Notes: generated from the sequence alone by a model not told the origin. DNA of 40,053 nt from Reyranella sp. (GCA_019745575.1 JAIETA010000165.1:1-40053); one strand, 5' to 3'. Shown: positions 7,276-14,783, counted from the first letter of the stretch. Translations and numbers: made by a program.

Positions 7276-9033
7276 TCACAACGTGGTGCGCTCGCGCGCG
7301 GCGCTGAATTCGTCGAGATCGTCGGGCGCGCGCATCTGGAAACGACCGCCTTCGGAGGCCGGTTCGAGCCGGTCTCGCGGGTGCTTCGACGGCGTGTCGT
7401 AGCCGACCAGGAACGGCTCCGCGCGCGAGGCGGCGTAGGCCAGCACGGCGGCGATCGCGGTGTCGCCGTGGCGCTGGCCCTTCTTGCCGCCCTTGTCGGT
7501 CGTGCGCTTGTTCTCCGGCACCCTCGGCACGCCCTGCACCAGCGTGACCAGCCGGAAGTCGGCGAAGATGTCCCGATCTTTCGGCATGTCGGCCGTCCGG
7601 TCCTCGATCGCCGCCCGCAGGCGCGGGAAATTCTCGATGTACCAGGCGGCCGTGAACTTGACGGCTTCGACCCGCTCGGCGCCGAAGCGCTGCTGCATGC
7701 GCTCGGCCAGATAGGCGCCGTTGCCGGTGGCGTCGTATTTGCCCGCCTGGAAGCGCGGCAGGTTCTCTATCAGGGCGGTGTCGATCGCCTCCTGGTCCGT
7801 GAAGGGCACGTTGCGCAGCTCGATCACCAGCGCCACGCGCCGGCGGTTGTCGCGCGACGTCTGGAAAACCCATCGGGCTGACAAGTCGCCCGAACGGGCG
7901 AAGTCGCCGCCGACCGCGCTCGGATCGTCGGGCGAGAGCCGCTTCAGCGCCGGCAGCAGTTCGGTCTCGATCCAGTTTCGGGTAATGCGTGCCCGCTCGG
8001 CGTCGCTCTCTTGCGCGAAGCCAGCCGGCAGCTCCCAGCGCAGCACCGGCACGTCGTCGTTGGCCGCGCCTTCGAGCATCGCCAGGGAAAAATAGGCGCC
8101 GCTGCCCTCGGACGGGATGCAGAACAGCTCCTCTCCCTCGTTGGGCGCGTAGAAGGCGACCAGGTCGGCCCGCCACTTCACTTCCGCATCGCCGCTCCAC
8201 GCCTTGCCACCCGAGGTGCAGATGCGCTTGTAGAGCCCGTCCGCCAGTGCATCGTCGAGCGTGATCGTGTGCAGGCTGTAGGGCTTCCGGCCGCCCTTGA
8301 TGTCCTGGACCAGCTCGTTGAAGGCATTCCCGGTGCCGTCGTGCGTCGAGATGATGCGGACCTTGCCTCCCCACATCAGCAGCGCCATGGCGGCCTTCAA
8401 CATGCCCGGCAGATCGTCGTGGAAGGCCGCCTCGTCCAGGATGACCACGCCCTGCATGCCGCGCAGGCTGCGCGGCCGGCTCGGCAGCGCGATGATCGAG
8501 TAGCCCGACGCGAAGGTGATGCGGAAGGCCTTGATCTCCAGCGTGTGGCCGTCGTCGCCGACGTCACGGAACAGGAATTCGCCGGCCGTTTCGACCGCTT
8601 GACTCAGGTGCTTGGCCCACATCGCCGCCGAGGCGATGAACTCGCGGGCCATCTCGAAATTGTAGCCGATGTAGAAGCAGTTCATGCCGCCCGCGATCCT
8701 GGCGGCGCCGGCGATCGTCACGCAGTCGAACGCCTCTGCCCAGGTGAGGCCGATGCGCCGGCTTTTCTCGACGACCTTCACGGCCGAGGTGTCGGCGACG
8801 TACTTGCCCTGGTAGCGAAGCAGGATGGGCAGGCCGTCGTCGTTGGCGGCCTGGGTGGGCGACAGGAACGGATCGGGCAGCGGCCCGATGATGTCGCTTG
8901 CGGTGAGTGCACGCTGGCGGGCGATGTCCTCGTCGGACAGCAGGGGCACCGCCGGACCGCCGGTGGCGAGTGCCGGTCCGGCCTTGTCGAAGGGCCTCTT
9001 TGTCACCTTCGAAGCTGCTGCGCGGCGCGCCAT
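7276..9033 (-). CDS. Terminase large subunit (Mu gp28 type)
   Basis: The 585-residue packaging motor couples ATP hydrolysis to DNA translocation and cuts DNA after headful filling. The Walker-A-like motif is VVEKSRRIGLTW (87-98), a deviant form usual in Mu-type terminases. Walker B is GVVILDEAAF (195-204) with D200 and E201. The RNase-H-like nuclease domain shows GGDFARSGDLS (D377, D383) and the late acidic residue in RHGDTAIA (D524). The N-terminal 50 residues are unusually Ala/Pro-rich. Its start is one base from the small-subunit stop, implying coupled translation. Confidence 0.95.
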   Translation of the reverse strand: MARRAAASKVTKRPFDKAGPALATGGPAVPLLSDEDIARQRALTASDIIGPLPDPFLSPTQAANDDGLPILLRYQGKYVADTSAVKVVEKSRRIGLTWAEAFDCVTIAGAARIAGGMNCFYIGYNFEMAREFIASAAMWAKHLSQAVETAGEFLFRDVGDDGHTLEIKAFRITFASGYSIIALPSRPRSLRGMQGVVILDEAAFHDDLPGMLKAAMALLMWGGKVRIISTHDGTGNAFNELVQDIKGGRKPYSLHTITLDDALADGLYKRICTSGGKAWSGDAEVKWRADLVAFYAPNEGEELFCIPSEGSGAYFSLAMLEGAANDDVPVLRWELPAGFAQESDAERARITRNWIETELLPALKRLSPDDPSAVGGDFARSGDLSARWVFQTSRDNRRRVALVIELRNVPFTDQEAIDTALIENLPRFQAGKYDATGNGAYLAERMQQRFGAERVEAVKFTAAWYIENFPRLRAAIEDRTADMPKDRDIFADFRLVTLVQGVPRVPENKRTTDKGGKKGQRHGDTAIAAVLAYAASRAEPFLVGYDTPSKHPRDRLEPASEGGRFQMRAPDDLDEFSAARERTTL

Positions 9034-9034
9034 G

Positions 9035-9583
9035 TCAGGCCGCCGTGCCGATGACCGCGGCGCGCAGCTTGGCGATCGTGTCGGCCGTCATGCCGCCGGC
9101 TTTGGCGACGCTCTCCACCGCCTTCGCGGCCTTCTCGACGGCTTCCTTCCTGATCTTGATCTCGCGGGCGATGTTCAGGTTGCCTGCGCTCTCGTAGTTC
9201 TTCACCGCCGCGGACAGGAAATAGAGATCCTTGGTGTCGATCGGCCGCGTCTCCGCGCCGTCTTCGCCGTCGTCGGACTGTGCCAGCATGTTGTCGAGCA
9301 CGGCCGTCTTGCCGAGTTCGATCAGCAGCCGCCCGACCTTGCCTTCGGGATCTTCCGTCAGGCTCTTGGCCCAGCCCTCGCCCAGCGCCTGCGCGCGCTT
9401 AAGCGCCTGCATGCTCTTCTCGGCGGTCTTCTTCCAGCGGCCCACGCCCGATCGCGAGACGTCGGCGCCGAGGCCCTGCAGGTGCGCCAGGATTTCGTCC
9501 ACGGTCTTGCCGGCGCGCAGCAGTCCATAGGCGGCGTCGCGGATTTCCGCCGGGAGCTTGTCGACCTTGGGGCGCTGGGCCAC
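9035..9583 (-). CDS. Terminase small subunit, DUF3486 (Mu gp27 type)
   Basis: A GTG start at 9581-9583, 2 bp after the upstream stop, gives a 182-residue protein. The N-terminal part VAQRPKVDKLPAEIRDAAYG with a helix-turn-helix around residues 28-52 (VDEILAHLQGLGADVSRSGVG) is characteristic of DUF3486 and should recognise phage DNA. The rest is helical, for oligomerisation. A longer reading to 9784 would overlap the neighbour almost completely, so it was rejected. Its position directly before TerL supports the call. Confidence 0.88.
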   Translation of the reverse strand: MAQRPKVDKLPAEIRDAAYGLLRAGKTVDEILAHLQGLGADVSRSGVGRWKKTAEKSMQALKRAQALGEGWAKSLTEDPEGKVGRLLIELGKTAVLDNMLAQSDDGEDGAETRPIDTKDLYFLSAAVKNYESAGNLNIAREIKIRKEAVEKAAKAVESVAKAGGMTADTIAKLRAAVIGTAA

Positions 9584-9585
9584 GG

Positions 9586-9897
9586 CTACTTCCGCCGCGG
9601 CGACGAAGGTGCCGTTATGTCGGGGTGCGTGAGCTGCCCCAGGGCAAGCTTGATGCCCTCGTCGGTGGCGGTGGCCAGCATGAAGCCTTCCAGATCCTCG
9701 ATCAGCACGAAGCCCTGCTGTTCGAGCCACAGCAGTTCGGTGCGGATCTGCGCGCGCGTCGACCAAACCTGGTGAGCGACGCACAGGCGTTCGAGCTGGC
9801 TCTCGTTGGCGCCCTTGCCCTGCGCTCCCTCGAGAACCCGCAGGATGGTCAGACGTCGATCCTGGCGGAGCAACTCGTTGTAGGTAAGTTTCGCCAT
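9586..9897 (-). CDS. Mu gp26-like small winged-helix protein (VpaChn25_0724 type)
   Basis: The 103-residue protein begins MAKLTYNELLRQDRRLTILR and contains a winged-helix-like region (SQLERLCVAHQVWSTRAQIR, then TELLWLEQQGFVLIED). Genes of this type occupy the slot between DUF2730 and DUF3486 in many Mu-like phages. Its function is not established; a role near the terminase is inferred from position. The stop is 2 bp from the small-terminase GTG. Confidence 0.75.
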   Translation of the reverse strand: MAKLTYNELLRQDRRLTILRVLEGAQGKGANESQLERLCVAHQVWSTRAQIRTELLWLEQQGFVLIEDLEGFMLATATDEGIKLALGQLTHPDITAPSSPRRK

Positions 9898-9899
9898 CC

Positions 9900-10247
9900 C
9901 TAGCCCGCCTGGTTGAGGAGATGACGTTCGACGCGGGCGAGGGAGACTTTGTGATCGTCCACCTTGTCGTCGATCGACCTGACCTCTACTTTGAGCTCAC
10001 GCAACGAGCCGCCCATTTGGCTCACTGCCTCGCGCAGCTCGTTGGTCACGTCATAGCCGGGAAAGCCCTTGAGGCGCTCGTCCAGCAAGTCGAGCCGGTG
10101 GTGGGCGCCGTCGGCCCGGGTGTTTGCCGCCTGGACGTCCTTCTTGGTGGCGAAGGTGCCCTTCATCAGGACGATGACCAGCAGGATGCTGGCCTGCGCG
10201 ACGACGAAGGCGAGCTGCGCGAGCTTGACGGCGGTTTCGAGGTCCAT
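9900..10247 (-). CDS. DUF2730 family protein (Mu gp25 type), membrane-anchored coiled coil
   Basis: The 115-residue protein has one N-terminal membrane segment (about residues 8-28, AQLAFVVAQASILLVIVLM region) followed by a charged helical part with coiled-coil character (LDLLDERLKG to RVERHLLNQ). This is the DUF2730 layout. The ATG at 10245-10247 was chosen because the upstream extension overlaps the holin-like gene. It sits between the lysis genes and the terminase, so a lysis accessory role is possible but unproven. Confidence 0.72.
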   Translation of the reverse strand: MDLETAVKLAQLAFVVAQASILLVIVLMKGTFATKKDVQAANTRADGAHHRLDLLDERLKGFPGYDVTNELREAVSQMGGSLRELKVEVRSIDDKVDDHKVSLARVERHLLNQAG

Positions 10248-10252
10248 CGTGC

Positions 10253-10822
10253 TCAGCGCGTCCCCTTCGCCGTGATCTGGGCGATCATCGCGTTCTTGGC
10301 GTCGCTGCCGCGCGAGCTGCCGACCCAGTACGACACGACGGCCGAGGCCATGCCGGACAGCGACCCCAGCAACATGAAGGCGATGTCCTTCTGCTCCGGC
10401 GGCACGGTGCGCGTGAACAGGAGCGCCAGCATGATGCCGAAGCCTGCCAGCACGAGCAGGCTGACGACGACGGCGCCGTAGGCGATCGGCGAGCGCGTCT
10501 CGGCCAGGCGCGTGGTCTGCTCGCGCGCGCTCTGCACGTCGTGCAGGTAGGCCATGATCTCCTCGCGCTCGCCGCGCCGCGCCTCGGCCTCGGCCTGGAT
10601 CAGCGCGATCTTGAACTGAAGCGCTGCCTGCGGGTCGCGGGCGATGGCCGCCTCGATCGCCTGCGGGTCGTCGGTGCCCAGCACCTCGCGGGCGATCCCG
10701 GTCACCGTGTCGACCGCCTTGCCGGTCTTGTCCCCGAACATCCAAGAGGCGATCGAGGGCAGTTCCTTGACCAGGATGCTGCCCAGCGCCATGCCGCCCG
10801 CGGCGAGAATGGGTAGAACCAT
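10253..10822 (-). CDS. Holin-like membrane protein (3TM / gene-transfer-agent holin type)
   Basis: The 189-residue protein has a short hydrophobic N-terminus (MVLPILAAGGMALGSILV), a long helical middle, and two clear membrane segments near residues 113-137 (SPIAYGAVVVSLLVLAGFGI region) and 147-167. The arrangement recalls the three-TM holins of gene transfer agents and alphaproteobacterial phages. It would form inner-membrane lesions that release the endolysin. The start overlaps the endolysin stop by one base (TGATG). The holin call rests on topology and position, not on a diagnostic motif. Confidence 0.7.
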   Translation of the reverse strand: MVLPILAAGGMALGSILVKELPSIASWMFGDKTGKAVDTVTGIAREVLGTDDPQAIEAAIARDPQAALQFKIALIQAEAEARRGEREEIMAYLHDVQSAREQTTRLAETRSPIAYGAVVVSLLVLAGFGIMLALLFTRTVPPEQKDIAFMLLGSLSGMASAVVSYWVGSSRGSDAKNAMIAQITAKGTR

Positions 10823-11535
10823 CAGGCAACCTCCAACGTGACGCCGAGCGCCTGCAGCGTCCGCGGGCCGGCGACCCCGTCGGCCGGCAGGCCCTTCGAC
10901 TTCTGGAAGGCGATGACGGCCGCCTCGGTGCCGGGGCCGAAGCTGCCGTCGGCCGCGACTCCCAGCGCGGCCTGGAGCTTGCGGACGGCCGCGCCGCTCT
11001 CGCCCTTGACGAGAATGCCGTCGGCCTCGGCCGGCGTGAGCTGCGCGTGCGCGGCCACCGGCGTTCCCGCCGGGCGCCACCATTCGGTGATGCGGTTGGC
11101 CCAGCCTTCGGCGAAGACGGCCTGCGCGTGGTCGCGGCCGACGATGCGCAGGAAATTGTCGAGACGCTCACAAATCAGCGGCCAGAACAGGCTCGCCTGG
11201 TCGACCGTCCCGAGCGCCTTGCCGCCCAGCACCACCAGGAGCGCCTTGACGGCCCGCCCAGGCCCGGAATGCGCCGAATAGTCGAAGAGGAACTCCAGGA
11301 CCTTCGGGTCGGTGACGGCTTCCAGGCCGCGGAAGTAGACGGCGCGATAGATGGCGCGCGCCTCGGCCACGGCCAGCGCCTCGACCTCGGCCGCCGTCAC
11401 CGGCCGACCCCGCCAGTCGGCGAGCGTGGCCTGGGTGATGCCGTACTTGGTCGGGCCACCGCGGTCGCTCGGGTGGTGGACGTAGCCGCCCTCGCGTTCG
11501 ATGACACGGCCGATCAGATCGTCGATGGCGTTCAC
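10822..11535 (-). CDS. Endolysin: GH108 N-acetylmuramidase with C-terminal peptidoglycan-binding domain
   Basis: The 237-residue protein opens with the GH108 motif IEREGGYVHHPSDRGGPTKY (about 12-31), in which E15 is the expected catalytic acid, followed by GITQATLADWRG. Residues about 170-235 form a PG_binding_1 domain (GESGAAVRKLQAALGV, then DGSFGPGTEAAVIAFQ). It should cleave the glycan strands of the host wall at lysis. It starts at a GTG two bases after the small secreted-protein gene and is coupled to the holin-like gene. Confidence 0.9.
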   Translation of the reverse strand: MNAIDDLIGRVIEREGGYVHHPSDRGGPTKYGITQATLADWRGRPVTAAEVEALAVAEARAIYRAVYFRGLEAVTDPKVLEFLFDYSAHSGPGRAVKALLVVLGGKALGTVDQASLFWPLICERLDNFLRIVGRDHAQAVFAEGWANRITEWWRPAGTPVAAHAQLTPAEADGILVKGESGAAVRKLQAALGVAADGSFGPGTEAAVIAFQKSKGLPADGVAGPRTLQALGVTLEVA

Positions 11536-11537
11536 GA

Positions 11538-11687
11538 TCAGCCTCCCGTCGTGGGCTTGAAGACGCGCTTGTTAGTTTCGATCCAGTGGGCCTCGCCGTG
11601 GGCGCGGGCGTTCGCGGCCACCACCGCCAGGGCGGCTGCGCAGAGCAGCATGGGCGATACGAGCATGAGGAGCGGTCGGACTTGCAT
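11538..11687 (-). CDS. Small secreted protein heading the lysis operon
   Basis: The 49-residue product MQVRPLLMLVSPMLLCAAAL continues with AVVAANARAHGEAHW: a hydrophobic signal sequence with likely cleavage after ARA, leaving about 20 residues ending in FKPTTGG. An AGAGG ribosome-binding site lies 7 bp upstream. It is the first gene after the predicted left late promoter and its stop is 2 bp from the endolysin GTG. No family is recognised. A spanin-type or lysis-timing role is possible from position only; an alternative is a degenerate small periplasmic protein. Confidence 0.55.
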   Translation of the reverse strand: MQVRPLLMLVSPMLLCAAALAVVAANARAHGEAHWIETNKRVFKPTTGG

Positions 11688-11705
11688 TCGGGCCTCTGCA
11701 AGGTG

Positions 11706-11758
11706 AGGCTCGACGCTACGGCGGTCCGCCGCCTGCCGGCAGGGAGACCGGGTCTCCC
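11706..11758 (-). promoter_or_regulatory. Left late promoter: Mor-type dyad with -10 box (lysis/packaging operon)
   Basis: The minus strand carries a perfect odd palindrome GGGAGACCCGGTCTCCC (11758-11742), then TGCCGG, then TAGCGTCG starting 40 bases after the dyad begins. Taking TAGCGT as the -10 box puts the start near 11706 and the dyad centre at -44. Mu Mor binds a dyad centred at about -43.5 of its target promoter. The site lies just downstream of the mor gene and 19 bases before the first lysis-operon codon. An almost identical copy precedes the head operon at 23311-23363. Confidence 0.7.
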
Positions 11759-11793
11759 GGTTTCTGCTTCACGTGAAACGGCCGGCGGCGATC

Positions 11794-12246
11794 CTAGACC
11801 CGCTTCGATGTCTTCTCGAAGAGGCTTCCCTGCGGCGACGGCTCGGTCTGTCTGGTCATCGCGACGCGCACGCGCTGCACGGTGCGGCGATGGACTTTTA
11901 GGGCTTCCGCCACCTTGTCCTTGCTGACCAGCCGAGGGTCCTTGTGCGCGCGCAGGAAGGCCTCGACCTGGCGGCGCCGGCGGGCGTCGCTTAGCCGGCG
12001 CTCCGCGCCGAGGCCGGTCGGCACCGTGATGTGCTCGCCGCCGAACAGCTTGGCGAGTTCGCGGCAGGCCGTCGGCCCCAGCACGTCCCAGAAGCGCGAA
12101 CGCTGCCGGATCGTGCGCGGCACGAACACGCGCTGGCCGCCGAAGCCCGTCACCAGGCGGACGCCGGCGTCGTAGCCCGCGACCCGCGCCAGGGCGCGCG
12201 CCACGCCGTCGAGTTTGTCCAAGCGGGGGTCGCGGGCGCCGGTCAT
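11794..12246 (-). CDS. mor: Mor-family transcriptional activator of late genes
   Basis: The 150-residue protein matches Mu Mor/C: LVTGFGGQRVFVPR (31-44), CRELAKLFGGEHITVP (61-76), and a C-terminal helix-turn-helix LVSKDKVAEALKVHRRTVQR (106-125). Mor dimers bind a dyad upstream of a weak promoter and recruit RNA polymerase through contacts with the alpha and sigma subunits. It is the last early gene, coupled to its upstream neighbour by an ATGA overlap. A matching dyad lies immediately downstream at 11742-11758. No separate C gene was found in the window, so this protein may do both jobs. Confidence 0.92.
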   Translation of the reverse strand: MTGARDPRLDKLDGVARALARVAGYDAGVRLVTGFGGQRVFVPRTIRQRSRFWDVLGPTACRELAKLFGGEHITVPTGLGAERRLSDARRRRQVEAFLRAHKDPRLVSKDKVAEALKVHRRTVQRVRVAMTRQTEPSPQGSLFEKTSKRV

Positions 12247-12548
12247 CGCGGCAACTCGGCGCGGAAGCCCGGATAGACGTCGTGCGGGTCACCGCCCGCG
12301 GCTTGGTAGCCCTCGACGTAGTGCAGCAGCGCGACACCGTCGATCTCGCCGCCGCAGTCGAGGCACGTGTGCTTCTGCCCGAGCCTGATCGGTCCGAACT
12401 CGCGGAACTTGCCGTCCCAAAGACCGTCGAAGAAACGCGCCGCCCAGACCTCGGCGTAGCAGTAGTCGCAACCGGGGCCGACTTTCAGGCAGCCCCAGAC
12501 GGGATTGAACGTGTGGTCCGTCCACGCAATGGTGGTGCGCTCGCCCAT
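12243..12548 (-). CDS. Short DUF5131 (phage Gp37/Gp68)-like protein
   Basis: The 101-residue product starts MGERTTIAWTDHTFNPVWGC and has the DUF5131 cysteine motif C-x6-C-x2-C in GCLKVGPGCDYCYAE (19-33). Full-length members are usually over 230 residues; here only the first 40-50 residues match. The remainder carries another Cys pair (CLDCGG, 62-67). It may be a truncated or repurposed version. The stop overlaps the mor start (ATGA), so it sits inside the early operon. Function is unknown. Confidence 0.6.
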   Translation of the reverse strand: MGERTTIAWTDHTFNPVWGCLKVGPGCDYCYAEVWAARFFDGLWDGKFREFGPIRLGQKHTCLDCGGEIDGVALLHYVEGYQAAGGDPHDVYPGFRAELPR

Positions 12549-12805
12549 CACCACACCTCGATCTCGGCGGGGCAGCGTTCGGCATTCCAGTCCAGCCACT
12601 GATGCAGGGCATCGAGGGCGGCGCCCTGATCCGGCGCTTCCGGCACGCCTGGCACCAAGAGCGTGACGCCGTCGTAGGCGTGGCGCGCCCGCACCTCGAC
12701 GAACGCCCGAAGTTTCTTCGAAGGGCCCTTCATGATCGGCAGCGCGCCCTCTGGAACCGAGCGACCGAAGCCGATGACGCCCGAGGCCCAGCACCAGGCG
12801 CGCAT
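12548..12805 (-). CDS. Hypothetical early protein
   Basis: The 85-residue product (MRAWCWASGVIGFGRSVPEG...) has no recognised domain. It has a mixed alpha/beta pattern with KKLRAFVEVRARHAYDGVTL in the middle and a Trp-rich C-terminus (HQWLDWNAERC). One-base TGATG overlaps on both sides tie it into the early operon and support the chosen ATG. Confidence 0.6.
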   Translation of the reverse strand: MRAWCWASGVIGFGRSVPEGALPIMKGPSKKLRAFVEVRARHAYDGVTLLVPGVPEAPDQGAALDALHQWLDWNAERCPAEIEVW

Positions 12806-13110
12806 CAGATCGCCATCCCGGCCACGCGCGCGATGCGCTTGGCCTCGGTGAAGTGTTCGGCGATCTCGGCGTCGGTGAAGCCGGCGGCCGTGAGGTCGTC
12901 GCGGGTGACGCAGCCGTTCGACGACACGGCGCGGGCGATCTCGGCCGCCATGCGGGCGCGCCGCAGCGTGCGCGGCTCGGGGTCGGGCAGGCGCATGAAG
13001 GGCGCGAGGCCGGCCGGCACGATCGGCCGCTCCAGGGCATGGCCCCGGATCTGTTCGAGCAGACGCGGCGTCGCCGCGACCGGTAGAGTGGGCTTGAGAT
13101 ACTCGACCAT
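12805..13110 (-). CDS. Hypothetical early protein with helical C-terminus
   Basis: The 101-residue product (MVEYLKPTLPVAATPRLLEQ...) is basic in the middle (PEPRTLRRARMAAEIARAVS). Its C-terminal helix-turn-helix-like segment, VTRDDLTAAGFTDAEIAEHF, could bind DNA. No family could be named. Start and stop overlap neighbouring genes by one base, as elsewhere in this operon. Confidence 0.6.
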   Translation of the reverse strand: MVEYLKPTLPVAATPRLLEQIRGHALERPIVPAGLAPFMRLPDPEPRTLRRARMAAEIARAVSSNGCVTRDDLTAAGFTDAEIAEHFTEAKRIARVAGMAI

Positions 13111-13376
13111 CAGACGATCCCCAGCGCGTGCCGGTAGGTGTCGAGCAGTGCCTCCTGCTCGGCCCGATCGGCGCTGTCCATCGCGCGCAGCGCGACGATC
13201 TTGCGCATGGCCTTGACGTCGTAGCCGACGCCCTTGGCCTCTCTGTAGACGTCGCGAATGTCGCCGCCGATCGCCTTGCGCTCCTCCTCCAGCTTCTCAA
13301 TGCGCTCGACGAAGCTTTTCAGGCGCTCGGCCGAGACCGGGCCCGTCCTGGTCTTCTTGCTGATGGCTTCCGGCAT
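13110..13376 (-). CDS. GapR-like nucleoid-associated protein (DUF2312)
   Basis: The 88-residue protein matches the alphaproteobacterial DUF2312/GapR family nearly end to end: LKSFVERIEKLEEERKAIGG, DIRDVYREAKGVGYDVKAMR, then IVALRAMDSADRAEQEALLD. Chromosomal GapR binds overtwisted AT-rich DNA ahead of replication forks and stimulates type II topoisomerases. A prophage copy next to gemA, a gene linked to DNA supercoiling in Mu, suggests a role in DNA topology during replicative transposition (inference). The start is 3 bp after the gemA stop. Confidence 0.88.
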   Translation of the reverse strand: MPEAISKKTRTGPVSAERLKSFVERIEKLEEERKAIGGDIRDVYREAKGVGYDVKAMRKIVALRAMDSADRAEQEALLDTYRHALGIV

Positions 13377-13379
13377 TTT

Positions 13380-14051
13380 TTAGGCTCCTTCGCTGCGAGA
13401 GGGGTTGCGGTGACGATGGCCGAGCTTCAGCCGGCGCACATGAAAGCCGAGCTGGCCGGCCAGGACGTTGAGGCGCGGGCCGTCGAGGTCGCGGACGAAG
13501 GCCACGCGTCGGCCGGCGTCGCGGATCGCCGCGATGCTGCGCTCGTCGCCGGCGCGGCCCTCGCGCATGGCGGCATCGAGGCGCCGCCACAGTTCGCGCA
13601 CCAGCGACTGCTGCGGCCCGAGCAGACCGTGCGCGGTCTCGGCGTCGACGCCGACGCGGCCGAGCCACGCCTTCAGCGACTCGACCACTTTGTTCGCCTC
13701 GCCGTTGGTGCACCACGCCAGCGTGCCCTTGCCGGTGATGCGCCGGACGAAGCCGTTCAGCGCCTTGTCGGTGCCGTGCTGCAGCTCGTCGAGATGGTGC
13801 AGCGAGATCCACAGCGCCCGCGCCTTGCCGGCGATCGGCCGGCGGTCGTGCGGCGCGCGCGGCTTGCGCGGCGCCGGCGCGAAGCCCAGGCGGCGCATTT
13901 CCGCCATCACCCGGTCGGCGCCGGCGCCGTCGAGGTCGCGGGCCGAACGCACGCCGGCCACCCGCTCCAGCAGGTCGCGGTAGCTGTCGTCGTCGAGACC
14001 GCGGTCCTTCTTGGCGACATGGATGGCGGCCAGCGTCGCGCGGTCGATCAT
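13380..14051 (-). CDS. gemA: GemA-like regulatory protein (Mu gp16, DUF1018)
   Basis: The 223-residue protein begins MIDRATLAAIHVAKKDRGLD and continues with DDSYRDLLERVAGVRSARDL, the GemA/gp16 start, followed by the conserved KARALWISLHHLDELQ (76-91). Mu GemA affects host gene expression and DNA supercoiling. This copy carries an additional C-terminal stretch of about 50 residues (VAFVRDLDGPRLNVLAGQLG...) ending in a basic tail. It overlaps its upstream neighbour by ATGA. Confidence 0.88.
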   Translation of the reverse strand: MIDRATLAAIHVAKKDRGLDDDSYRDLLERVAGVRSARDLDGAGADRVMAEMRRLGFAPAPRKPRAPHDRRPIAGKARALWISLHHLDELQHGTDKALNGFVRRITGKGTLAWCTNGEANKVVESLKAWLGRVGVDAETAHGLLGPQQSLVRELWRRLDAAMREGRAGDERSIAAIRDAGRRVAFVRDLDGPRLNVLAGQLGFHVRRLKLGHRHRNPSRSEGA

Positions 14052-14329
14052 CGCTCGCCCTCCTGGACGGCGGTGAAGGCCGCCACCATGTCGGGCCAGG
14101 CGAGGCCGAGATCGTGGCCGCGGCGGACGATCGCCTTGAAGGTGTCGAGGTCGATCGGGCCGATGCCGGCGGCGGCCTGTGCGCCGACGACGTCCAGCAC
14201 CGTGAGCCGCAGATCCGCGATGGCGTCGCGCAGGCCTTCGCGCTGGCGGCTGTTGCCGGTGGAGCGCATCAGCAGCGAGGCCTTGGTGTCGACCTCGATC
14301 ATGGCGGCGATCAGGGGATGGCAACTCAT
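14048..14329 (-). CDS. Hypothetical early protein upstream of gemA
   Basis: The 93-residue all-helical product starts MSCHPLIAAMIEVDTKASLL, followed by MRSTGNSRQREGLRDAIADL. No family is recognised. A strong AGGAG site precedes the ATG at 14327-14329. It overlaps gemA by four bases (ATGA) and the zinc-ribbon-like gene upstream by four bases. Confidence 0.6.
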   Translation of the reverse strand: MSCHPLIAAMIEVDTKASLLMRSTGNSRQREGLRDAIADLRLTVLDVVGAQAAAGIGPIDLDTFKAIVRRGHDLGLAWPDMVAAFTAVQEGER

Positions 14330-14562
14330 GGCCGGCTCCTTTCGGCGGCATCGATGGCGCCCGAACTGGCGGACAGGTAGGCTCTGCGCGCCGCGCTCGT
14401 GGTCGCGGTCGGGACGGCGACACCCTGGTTCTGGCGATACTTCGTCCAGGCGCGGTTCACCTCGGCGCGCAGGGTCCGCGGCACACGGCTCCAGCAGTCG
14501 CGGCACATCAGGTGTCCCGACCGCACCGCCGCGCCGCACAGGGCGACCGGGCACGCCCTCAC
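14326..14562 (-). CDS. Small Cys4 zinc-ribbon-like protein, copy 1
   Basis: A GTG start at 14560-14562 overlapping the upstream stop gives 78 residues. The N-terminus MRACPVALCGAAVRSGHLMC followed by RDCW contains C-x4-C-x10-C-x2-C spacing suited to zinc binding. The same pattern, with LMC-x2-CW conserved, occurs in the next gene upstream, so the pair are probable paralogues from a tandem duplication. The basic segment after the fingers suggests nucleic-acid binding. Function is unknown. Confidence 0.6.
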   Translation of the reverse strand: MRACPVALCGAAVRSGHLMCRDCWSRVPRTLRAEVNRAWTKYRQNQGVAVPTATTSAARRAYLSASSGAIDAAERSRP

Positions 14563-14783
14563 GACTGCACCGTGGCGGCCGCCCGGCGCGCGTTCGAGAC
14601 CGCCGCGGCCAGCCGCTGCCTGTTGCGGGCGGTCGGCTGGCGGCGAGCCGCCTTGGCGCACGCTTCGACGGAGACGCGCTGATAGGTCGGCAGCACCTGC
14701 CAGCAGACGATGCACATGAGGCCGTCGGCCGCCATCTCGTTGGTGCAGGTCAGGACCGGGCACCGGACGCGGGCCGCGCTCAC
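14559..14783 (-). CDS. Small Cys4 zinc-ribbon-like protein, copy 2
   Basis: The GTG-started 74-residue product has RVRCPVLTCTNEMAADGLMC followed by IVCW, the same C-x4-C-x10-C-x2-CW arrangement as its neighbour at 14326-14562, and then a basic helix (CAKAARRQPTARNRQRLA). Both ends overlap adjacent genes by GTGA. It is a likely paralogue of copy 1; no known family is assigned. Confidence 0.6.
   Translation of the reverse strand: MSAARVRCPVLTCTNEMAADGLMCIVCWQVLPTYQRVSVEACAKAARRQPTARNRQRLAAAVSNARRAAATVQS

Noticed and set aside
9035-9784. 249-residue version of the small terminase
   Set aside because: The first 67 residues overlap the gp26-like gene in another frame and look like shadow; the GTG at 9583 gives the family N-terminus.
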